Shown here one piece after another: positions 1 through 5,673 of a stretch of DNA of 11,453 nt. Source of the stretch: an uncultured Bacteroidales bacterium (GTDB lineage: Bacteria > Bacteroidota > Bacteroidia > Bacteroidales > UBA932). Each line of letters starts with the position of its first letter. Position 1 is the first letter of the stretch. Made by a program: the position numbers and the translations under genes. The stretch is taken from assembly GCA_946405485.1 (NCBI GenBank), contig CAMJHJ010000062.1:1-11453 (forward strand), in the 5' to 3' direction. The notes under the pieces are model-generated. The model did no database searches. It was not told the origin of the DNA and was given only the letters and a program-made list of their open reading frames with translations.

Positions 1-966
1 TGCGGCAGCGACTGCTCCGTGCAGAGCCGGGAGAAGGACATGCCCCTGGAGGACTTCCTGAGAGCCCTGGACAGCATCCCGGCCCGGCAGCGGCCCAAGG
101 ACTTCCTCGTCGTGCTCACCGGCGGCGAGCCCCTGCTGCGCCCGGATATCGAGACGGTCGGGCGGGAGATCCGCCGGCGCGGCCTCTCCTGGGGCGTCGT
201 CTCCAACGGCTGGTTCTACGACGAAGCGATGCAAGAGCGGCTCCTTCGGGCCGGCATGCAGTCCCTGACCATCAGCCTGGACGGCCTGCAGGAGTCCCAC
301 GACTGGATGCGTGGCCACGCCGGCAGCTACGAACGGGTCCTGCGCGCCATCGGCCTCTTTGCGACGGAGCCGCGGCTGACCAGCGACGTCGTGACCTGCG
401 TGAACCGGCGCAATTTCGCCGAACTTCCTGAGATCCACCGTATCCTGGAAGGTCTGGGCGTGAAGCAGTGGCGCCTGTTCACCATCATCCCGATCGGGCG
501 CGCAGCCAGCGATCCCGACATGCGCCTGGATCCCGGGCAGCTGCGTGCGCTGATGGAATTCATCGTCTCAAAGCGGGAAGAGGGCGGTACGATGAAGGTT
601 ACCTTCAGCTGCGAAGATTTCCTCGGCCCCTACGAGGAGAAGGTCCGCGACAACCGCTTCTTCTGCCGCGCCGGCGTCAACATCGCCTCCGTCCTGATCG
701 ACGGCCGCATCTGCGCCTGTCCCAACATCGACCGGGACTATTTCTCGCAGGGCAATATCTACGAGGATAATCTGTACGAAGTCTGGGAGCATCGTTTCCA
801 GCCCTTCCGCTGTCGCGAATGGACCAGCCGCGAGGGCCCCTGCAAGACCTGCCGGGAGTGGAAAGACTGCCTCGGTGGCAGCATGCACAACTGGCACGGC
901 CCCGACGTTCCCTCCCTTCTCCAGTGCCACAGAATGGATTTCGATGGCCAATCTTTCATTCTGTGA
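1..966 (+). CDS. Radical SAM/SPASM-domain protein, 5' truncated by window edge
   Basis: The reading frame is open from base 1, so the N-terminus lies outside; 321 residues are visible (numbered from codon 1). The first codons read CGSDC. In Bacteroidetes radical SAM proteins of the rSAM/lipoprotein type this follows the last Cys of the CxxxCxxC [4Fe-4S] motif, so I infer that codon 1 is that third Cys. TGGEP at 40-44 is the SAM-binding GGE motif. The C-terminus is a SPASM domain, which binds auxiliary Fe-S clusters: C222, C238, C240, C271, then C281-x2-C284-x5-C290-LGGS and C309. The fourth position of the usual Cx2Cx5Cx3C is Ser. Family knowledge suggests modification of a peptide or protein; the substrate is unknown and no precursor peptide is visible here. 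The GTG at 19 is inside the domain and is not the real start. The last codons, including that of C309, lie in an inverted repeat. Confidence 0.88.
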   Translation, partial: CGSDCSVQSREKDMPLEDFLRALDSIPARQRPKDFLVVLTGGEPLLRPDIETVGREIRRRGLSWGVVSNGWFYDEAMQERLLRAGMQSLTISLDGLQESHDWMRGHAGSYERVLRAIGLFATEPRLTSDVVTCVNRRNFAELPEIHRILEGLGVKQWRLFTIIPIGRAASDPDMRLDPGQLRALMEFIVSKREEGGTMKVTFSCEDFLGPYEEKVRDNRFFCRAGVNIASVLIDGRICACPNIDRDYFSQGNIYEDNLYEVWEHRFQPFRCREWTSREGPCKTCREWKDCLGGSMHNWHGPDVPSLLQCHRMDFDGQSFIL

Positions 967-969
967 CAC
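924..969. repeat. Inverted repeat IR1 at the 3' end of the radical SAM gene
   Basis: The left arm 924-936 (GTGCCACAGAATG) and right arm 957-969 (CATTCTGTGACAC) are reverse complements at 12 of 13 positions, with a 20-base spacer. The left arm encodes the Cys-His-Arg-Met near the C-terminus of the radical SAM protein, and the right arm carries its TGA stop (964-966). RNA from either strand could form a hairpin, but no U-run follows, so it is not a classic intrinsic terminator. A near copy with the same spacer length lies 72 bp downstream. Confidence 0.75.
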
Positions 970-995
970 TATTTCGTATCAAATCGTGTGGGACC

Positions 996-1041
996 TTGCC
1001 ACAGAATGAATAAACTGCCGGCCTGGTCCATTCTATGACAT
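996..1041. repeat. Inverted repeat IR2, second copy in the convergent gap
   Basis: The left arm 996-1008 (TTGCCACAGAATG) and right arm 1029-1041 (CATTCTATGACAT) pair at 10 of 13 positions around a 20-base spacer. Twelve bases of the left arm (997-1008) are identical to those of IR1 (925-936), while the spacer is unrelated, so the arms rather than the whole unit are conserved. IR2 ends two bases before the stop of the opposing nitrilase gene. IR1 and IR2 together fill most of the 77-bp convergent intergenic gap (967-1043), which holds no gene. Confidence 0.7.
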
Positions 1042-1043
1042 AG

Positions 1044-2291
1044 TCAGTCGCTGCAGGGAATGTCCGGGGCGAGGGCGACGAGACGCTCGCGAAGCGCTGC
1101 ATCGGTGACCGTGAATCGTGCGTGACACATAGCGTCGTAGTCGAACAAAAGCCCGACGACTCCCTTCAGGGCCTCCTCATCCCAGCCTTCACCGTCCAGA
1201 TGGATGTCCATGACGGCATGGCAGGACAGTTTGTGCAGGATGGGTTGCAGCCGGGCTTTCCAGTCCGGGGCGGTCAAGGAGAAACCGATCTCCTGCGCGC
1301 CGGTTGCCACGGCGGCGCCGAGGGCCCCCAGGTCATTACTGAAGAAATAGTTCCGCTCCGCAGGCATCTCCGCCAGCGGCGGGCAGATGGCGCTGCCGCC
1401 CGGGCGGTATTTCCAGGGCCGGCGGCCGATCTCGATGTACTCCGAGTGCATCGCCGGCGGGTTGCCGTAGCCCGCGGGCTTGAGGTATTTCGCCTTCGGG
1501 TCGAACTTCACGTCCAGGCAGCGCACCTGGGAGCGCAGTTTGCCCAGGATCTTGCCGGTCGGGGCGACGACGCAGGAGCAGCCGCCCAGTTTGCTCCGGC
1601 GGCCCATCGACACGCTGGCGCGCACCAGATAGGCGCCGGTGTTGTAGGCGCAGAAGCTGTTGATGATGTCCAGTGCCCGGAAGGTGTCGCTGCGCTGATG
1701 GGAGCAGCCGATGATCACATCCGGCTTCCAGCGGGCGATGTTGGAAAAGTTCTCATAAAAATAGAAGTCATAACAGGTCAGGAAGGCGTAGCGCACGCCC
1801 TCGATGTCCATCATCAGGGGTTTGGTCCACTCCTCGGTGTAGGACTTGTCCAGGCCGTATTTCTTCCATTCGCCGGCGGTCAGGTGCTCCTTGTAGTATT
1901 TGCCGATCAGGGCCCCGTCGCGCCCGTAGACGAAGACGGCGTTGCGCGGGACTTCGCACTCCGTGTCGATGGCTCCGCAGAACACCAGCGTGGAGCAGCG
2001 GCGGGCCGTCTCGGAACAGGCCTTCAGCAGGGTGGGACCGTATTCGCGGGCGATCTTGAGGAAGTCTTCGGGCTGCGGCGTGGCGCCCGGCACTTCGCTG
2101 AATTCGGGCAGGACGACGATGTCCAGGCTCTTGTTGCATTTCTCCAGCGCGCGCAGGGTCCATTCGAAACTCTTGTCCAGGGCCTGGCGGTCCATGCCGA
2201 ACTCAGGCTGGATGACGCGGGCTTTCATCGGGGCCGCGAAGGAGGGAAGCGCTGAGAGAAGCAGCAGCGCAAAGGTGAGGATACGTTTCAT
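1044..2291 (-). CDS. Exported carbon-nitrogen hydrolase (nitrilase superfamily) with C-terminal extension
   Basis: This 415-residue protein should hydrolyse a C-N bond (amide or similar) outside the cytoplasm. Residues 1-20 are a signal peptide (KR, then a Leu/Ala-rich core, ending SFA-A). The nitrilase triad is visible: Glu63 in LPEFSEVPG, Lys134 in KYYKEHL and Cys173 in LTCYDFYFYENF. The core alpha-beta-beta-alpha domain ends near residue 270, which is usual for the family. Residues about 300-415 are extra and read like a shortened, catalytically dead glycerophosphodiester phosphodiesterase-like barrel segment; this is a tentative pattern match. The ATG (2291-2289) overlaps the TGA of the upstream symporter gene in ATGA, so the two are probably co-transcribed and translationally coupled. 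The exact substrate cannot be read from the sequence. Confidence 0.88.
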   Translation of the reverse strand: MKRILTFALLLLSALPSFAAPMKARVIQPEFGMDRQALDKSFEWTLRALEKCNKSLDIVVLPEFSEVPGATPQPEDFLKIAREYGPTLLKACSETARRCSTLVFCGAIDTECEVPRNAVFVYGRDGALIGKYYKEHLTAGEWKKYGLDKSYTEEWTKPLMMDIEGVRYAFLTCYDFYFYENFSNIARWKPDVIIGCSHQRSDTFRALDIINSFCAYNTGAYLVRASVSMGRRSKLGGCSCVVAPTGKILGKLRSQVRCLDVKFDPKAKYLKPAGYGNPPAMHSEYIEIGRRPWKYRPGGSAICPPLAEMPAERNYFFSNDLGALGAAVATGAQEIGFSLTAPDWKARLQPILHKLSCHAVMDIHLDGEGWDEEALKGVVGLLFDYDAMCHARFTVTDAALRERLVALAPDIPCSD

Positions 2292-3466
2292 TGGACAGAG
2301 GGTGTTTGTTTCTTTCCGAAAAACTTGTTGATGATCAGCGCGATGGCGCCGTCGCCCGTCACATTACAGGCCGGGCCGTAGCCGTCCAGCGCCAGGTAAA
2401 GAGTCATGACCAAGGCTGTCTGGTCCGGTGAGAAGCCCATGATGGACTCCAACAGGCCGATGGATGCCATCAGCACGCCGCCCATCACGCCGGGGGCCGC
2501 GACGGCCGCAATGCCTTGCATCAATACGAAATGGATATAGACTGCGAAGGGCAGGGGGGTCCCGGTGAGGTAGGCCACGGCGATGGCGGAAACGGCCAGC
2601 TTGATGGTCGATCCGCACATGTGGACCGTGGAGCAGAGCGGGATGGTGAAATCGACGATGTCGTCCGGGATGCCGTTCTTGCGGGTGCAGTCCGAAGTGA
2701 CGGGGATGGCCGCTGAAGAGGAACAGATCGAGAAAGCCGTGAAATAGGCCGGGAGCATGTTCCAGAGGCATTTGAAGGGATTCTTCCCGGCGATGGCGCC
2801 CGCGATACAGTACTGGATGACCAGGTAGAGGATGGACAGGACGATGCCCGTGAGGATGATCTTGGCGCCGGACGCGAGTACGGCGGCGATGACGCCCCGG
2901 GCGCTCATCTCGCAGATCATCGTGAAGACGTACCAGGGCAGCAGGGGGATGATGACGCGCTCGATGGTGATCCGGATGATGCGTTCGAACTCGTCAAAGC
3001 CCTTGCGCAGGGCCTGCGCGTCCGTGAAGATGATGCCGACGCCGATCAGGAAAGACAGCAGCAAGGCGGTCAGGACGTCGCAGACCGGCGGGATCTTGAG
3101 GTCGAAATAAGGGAGGAATTCCTTGGCAGAAGCCGCATCGGTAGCCAGTTCCCCGGCCTTCAGGTAGAGCGGCATGGCGTGGGAGGCACACAGGTGGGTG
3201 AAGAGGCCCGAGCAGATCGTCGAGAGATAAGCGATGCCCAGCACGGCGAGCAGCATCTTGCCGGCGCCCTTGCCGACATGCGCGATGGCTGGCGTCACGA
3301 GTCCCAGGATCAGGAGGGGAATGATGAATTTGAGGACCTGGGCGAACAGGACGTTGAAGGTCTTGAAGATACGTACAATGACTTCCGGGGCGACCAGCCC
3401 CAGCAGGGCGCCGCCGCCGATGGCGATGAGTACCTTGAGGAAAAGACCCGGTTTGAATTTTTTCAT
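2288..3466 (-). CDS. Dicarboxylate/amino acid:cation symporter (DAACS/SDF family)
   Basis: This 392-residue inner-membrane carrier has many hydrophobic segments and the family landmarks: SSSAAIP (249-255) for the HP1 hairpin tip, APGVMGG (324-330) for HP2, and DGYGPACNVTGD (361-372) for TM8. Relatives import glutamate, aspartate, neutral amino acids or C4-dicarboxylates with Na+ or H+. Some site residues differ from GltPh by my manual alignment: NMDGT in TM7 is HMCGS (282-286), and the substrate-carboxylate Arg397 aligns with Gly364. Asn401 and Asp405 are kept as N368 and D372. The substrate may therefore not be an acidic amino acid, and coupling may be altered. It is first in a two-gene operon with the exported amidohydrolase. 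The ATG at 3466 sits 19 nt from a -7-like box. Confidence 0.9.
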   Translation of the reverse strand: MKKFKPGLFLKVLIAIGGGALLGLVAPEVIVRIFKTFNVLFAQVLKFIIPLLILGLVTPAIAHVGKGAGKMLLAVLGIAYLSTICSGLFTHLCASHAMPLYLKAGELATDAASAKEFLPYFDLKIPPVCDVLTALLLSFLIGVGIIFTDAQALRKGFDEFERIIRITIERVIIPLLPWYVFTMICEMSARGVIAAVLASGAKIILTGIVLSILYLVIQYCIAGAIAGKNPFKCLWNMLPAYFTAFSICSSSAAIPVTSDCTRKNGIPDDIVDFTIPLCSTVHMCGSTIKLAVSAIAVAYLTGTPLPFAVYIHFVLMQGIAAVAAPGVMGGVLMASIGLLESIMGFSPDQTALVMTLYLALDGYGPACNVTGDGAIALIINKFFGKKQTPSVQ

Positions 3467-3485
3467 GGCGGAAAAGTCTCTTGCG

Positions 3486-3493
3486 TAAAGATA
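3486..3493 (-). promoter_or_regulatory. Candidate -7 box for the symporter-amidohydrolase operon
   Basis: Read on the minus strand this is TATCTTTA, one mismatch from the Bacteroidetes -7 consensus TAnnTTTG. Nineteen bases separate it from the symporter ATG, giving a predicted leader of about 15 nt. No clear -33 TTG was found. It lies in the 52-bp AT-rich divergent gap (3467-3518). Confidence 0.45.
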
Positions 3494-3505
3494 GGAAAAA
3501 AATGC

Positions 3506-3513
3506 GATATTTG
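3506..3513 (+). promoter_or_regulatory. Candidate -7 box for the esterase gene
   Basis: GATATTTG matches TAnnTTTG except at the first base. A TTG lies at 3481-3483, roughly where a -33 element could be. Only five bases (3514-3518) separate the box from the ATG at 3519, so the transcript would be leaderless or nearly so. The next in-frame Met is far downstream, past conserved N-terminal sequence, so a later start is unlikely. Confidence 0.5.
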
Positions 3514-3518
3514 TCTGT

Positions 3519-4421
3519 ATGAATGCCCAAGCCCTATCCCAGCCCTATACGACGCCATCCTTTGAGGTCCGCCTCGAGCCGGACGTGGTCTATGCCACGG
3601 CGAATGGGTATTGGACCGAGGCTCCGGTGGGGAAACCTTTCCAGGCCGGGTTGCTGGCGAGGGAGACTTTGCGCAAACGCGTCCTGGATTTGAAACTGGA
3701 CCTGTATCTCCCGGAAGGGGATATGTCCCCGACCCGTCCCTTGCTGCTGATGATGCACGGCGGAGCCTTCTGGATCGGTCACAAAAAGGAACGCGGACAG
3801 GTCGCCTGGTGCCGTCATTTCGCATCACTGGGCTACGTCGCAGCTTCCATCGATTATCGTCTGGGCTTCCGTCCTACGAAAACGGACATCCGGCGGGCGG
3901 AACTGGACGCCCTGGATGACGCGGACGCGGCCCTGGCCTTCCTGTTGGGCAGAGAAGATCTGCGTATCGACCCACATCGGGTGTTCGCCGCCGGCACCAG
4001 CGCGGGCGCCATCACGGCGCTGAACCTGGCTTACCGTATGTATGGGGATAATCCCGAGGCGGGACTTCATCCCCGGCTGGGGCAGGATTTCAAGATCCGG
4101 GCGGTGGCGGACCTGTGGGGCTATGTGCGGGACCTGTCCGTGCTGGAGAATGCCCGTGTGCCCATCCTGGCCTACCAGTCGGAGTCTGATCCGGTCGTCC
4201 CGTTCAGCCACGGATATCCCCTGAACGCCAAAGGCTTCACGGATAAAGTGTTCGGGACAAGGGACACCTGCGACCGGGCGGCCGCTCTCCGGATTCCTTT
4301 CGAAATGCACCCCTGTCCGGAAAAGCGTCACAAACTCCATCTGGATGATAATTGGGAATTATCGCCACGGTATTATGAAATTCAGGATGCAATGACGGAG
4401 TTTTTTGCCAAGTATTTGTAA
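3519..4421 (+). CDS. Alpha/beta-hydrolase, carboxylesterase-like
   Basis: This 300-residue protein has no signal peptide or membrane segment, so it is probably cytoplasmic. The hydrolase fold shows the oxyanion-hole HGG (80-82), the nucleophile elbow GTSAG with Ser161, a likely acid Asp224 (SESDPVVPF) and a candidate catalytic His at 271 or 274 (KRHKLHL). The HGG...IDYR...GTSAG arrangement is typical of hormone-sensitive-lipase/BD-FAE type esterases acting on small esters such as acetylated or feruloylated sugars; the natural substrate is not determinable. The MFS transporter gene follows 13 nt downstream and is probably co-transcribed, so the enzyme may process what that carrier brings in (inference). 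The ATG at 3519 is chosen because it lies just after a promoter-like box and precedes all conserved sequence. Confidence 0.85.
   Translation: MNAQALSQPYTTPSFEVRLEPDVVYATANGYWTEAPVGKPFQAGLLARETLRKRVLDLKLDLYLPEGDMSPTRPLLLMMHGGAFWIGHKKERGQVAWCRHFASLGYVAASIDYRLGFRPTKTDIRRAELDALDDADAALAFLLGREDLRIDPHRVFAAGTSAGAITALNLAYRMYGDNPEAGLHPRLGQDFKIRAVADLWGYVRDLSVLENARVPILAYQSESDPVVPFSHGYPLNAKGFTDKVFGTRDTCDRAAALRIPFEMHPCPEKRHKLHLDDNWELSPRYYEIQDAMTEFFAKYL
4411..4418 (+). promoter_or_regulatory. Weak candidate internal -7 box before the MFS gene
   Basis: AGTATTTG shares the TATTTG core with the box before the esterase but matches TAnnTTTG poorly at its first two bases. It overlaps the last codons of the esterase gene and is 16 nt from the MFS ATG. 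It may be chance, since read-through from the esterase promoter is enough to explain expression. Confidence 0.2.
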
Positions 4422-4434
4422 TAATGTCGCCAAA

Positions 4435-5616
4435 ATGAAGACCGTCTTCAAGGAGAATACACGCTTTAAGGCCCTGCTGTTGTCCCTGCTTCTTTCGGCC
4501 ATCGGCTTCGGTTTGTACAAAGGGGTCATCGACAATTACCTCGCCGAAGTGGTTGGGATGGGGGAGTTGGACCGCGGCGTGGCGGAGTTCTTCCGCGAAT
4601 TGCCGGGCCTGCTGCTGATCTTCATCCTGGCAATTTTTAATCGTTTCTCCGCGGAAAAGATGTACAAGACCGGCATGGTCATCATGACCGTCGGGATGTT
4701 GATCCAGGCCTTCGTCGCGCCGGTCAAAGCCTTGGTTATCGCTGCCATCTTCTTTTATTCGCTGGGTGAACATATCCAGTTGGGGATGAAGAACACCCTT
4801 TCCCTGGAGTATTCCCGGGCGGGACGGGGCGGTCAGGCGCTGGGTGTCCAGAACGCGACGCAGCAGATCGGCCAATTGGCCGGCTATGTGGCTGTGATCG
4901 TGGTGGTTGCGCTTTTTGCCGGTACGCGGATCTTCAAACCCGTCTTTGTCGTCGCGGCCCTGTTCATCGGCTTGGCGATGCTGGCTTCCTTCCGCCTGAC
5001 GGGCAGCAGTTCGACCGACCCTTCGAAACGGCGCTTTTATTTCCGGCGCAAATTCCGGAAATACTATATGCTGGAAGTCTTCTATGGCGCACGCAAGCAG
5101 GTTTTCTTCACCTTCGGCCCTTATGTGCTGATCTTGTTCTACGGAGCGGATGCAGGTGTGATCAGCCTGCTTTTCGCCGTTTCAGCCATCTGCTGTTTCA
5201 TTTTTTCACCCTTGATCGGGAAACTGATCGACCGGGTCGGTTATAAGCCGGTGATGATCGGTGATACGCTGGTTCTGGTAATCGTTTGTTTTTTCTACGG
5301 TTTCGCGCACCACATCTTCCCCATGCATACTGCCTTCATCATCTGTTGCGTCAATTATGTGCTGGATTCGGTGATCTCGCTGGCTTCAATGGCTTCCAAC
5401 GTCTATGTGCAGGACATTTCGGACAGTCAGGAGGAGATGCGTGCGACCATCTCGACGGGCATCAGCGTAAACCACGCGATCACGATCTTCATCGCCCTGC
5501 TGGGCGGCTGGATCTGGAAGACGCTGGGAATCGAGACGCTCTTCATCCTTTCTGCGGTCCTGGGCCTGTGCAACAGTGCTTATGCCGCCACCATCCGGGT
5601 GCCCCGGAAAGCGTAA
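4435..5616 (+). CDS. Major facilitator superfamily (MFS) transporter
   Basis: This 393-residue integral membrane protein has about 12 predicted hydrophobic segments in two halves joined by a basic central loop (SSSTDPSKRRFYFRRKFRK). The second half carries an MFS motif-A-like loop, GKLIDRVGYKPVM (262-274), where Asp and Arg are the conserved charges. Members move small solutes such as sugars, drugs or siderophores with or against a proton gradient; nothing visible here fixes the substrate. A TTG at 4405 would extend the frame back into the esterase gene, but the ATG at 4435 gives a normal MFS N-terminus (MKTVFKENTRFKALLL) and no overlap, so I prefer it. The 13-nt gap to the esterase points to one operon. 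Confidence 0.88.
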   Translation: MKTVFKENTRFKALLLSLLLSAIGFGLYKGVIDNYLAEVVGMGELDRGVAEFFRELPGLLLIFILAIFNRFSAEKMYKTGMVIMTVGMLIQAFVAPVKALVIAAIFFYSLGEHIQLGMKNTLSLEYSRAGRGGQALGVQNATQQIGQLAGYVAVIVVVALFAGTRIFKPVFVVAALFIGLAMLASFRLTGSSSTDPSKRRFYFRRKFRKYYMLEVFYGARKQVFFTFGPYVLILFYGADAGVISLLFAVSAICCFIFSPLIGKLIDRVGYKPVMIGDTLVLVIVCFFYGFAHHIFPMHTAFIICCVNYVLDSVISLASMASNVYVQDISDSQEEMRATISTGISVNHAITIFIALLGGWIWKTLGIETLFILSAVLGLCNSAYAATIRVPRKA

Positions 5617-5646
5617 AAAAGGCTCGCGATTGTCCTGCGAAAATCC

Positions 5647-5654
5647 TATATTTG
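5647..5654 (+). promoter_or_regulatory. -7 box upstream of the S9 peptidase gene
   Basis: TATATTTG matches the Bacteroidetes -7 consensus TAnnTTTG exactly. It lies in the 57-bp gap after the MFS gene, 19 nt before the ATG at 5674, giving a predicted leader of about 15 nt. A TTG occurs at 5630-5632, somewhat closer than the usual -33 position. Confidence 0.65.
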
Positions 5655-5673
5655 TTCACAAACGGACATTAAG

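Noticed and set aside
924..1041. CRISPR array or insertion-sequence ends
   Set aside because: The units alternate in orientation, number only two, have 20-bp spacers within a palindrome rather than between direct repeats, and no cas, transposase or target-site duplication is seen.
1122..2255. Plus-strand ORF (377 codons) opposite the nitrilase gene
   Set aside because: The minus strand has a signal peptide and the complete Glu-Lys-Cys nitrilase triad; the plus frame is an Ala/Gly/Val-rich shadow.
4405..4434. TTG start for the MFS gene at 4405
   Set aside because: It would add ten atypical residues overlapping the esterase end; the ATG at 4435 gives a standard N-terminus.
5617..5646. Possible terminator hairpin after the MFS gene (TCGC...GCGA)
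   Set aside because: Only four paired bases and no T-run after it; too weak to call.
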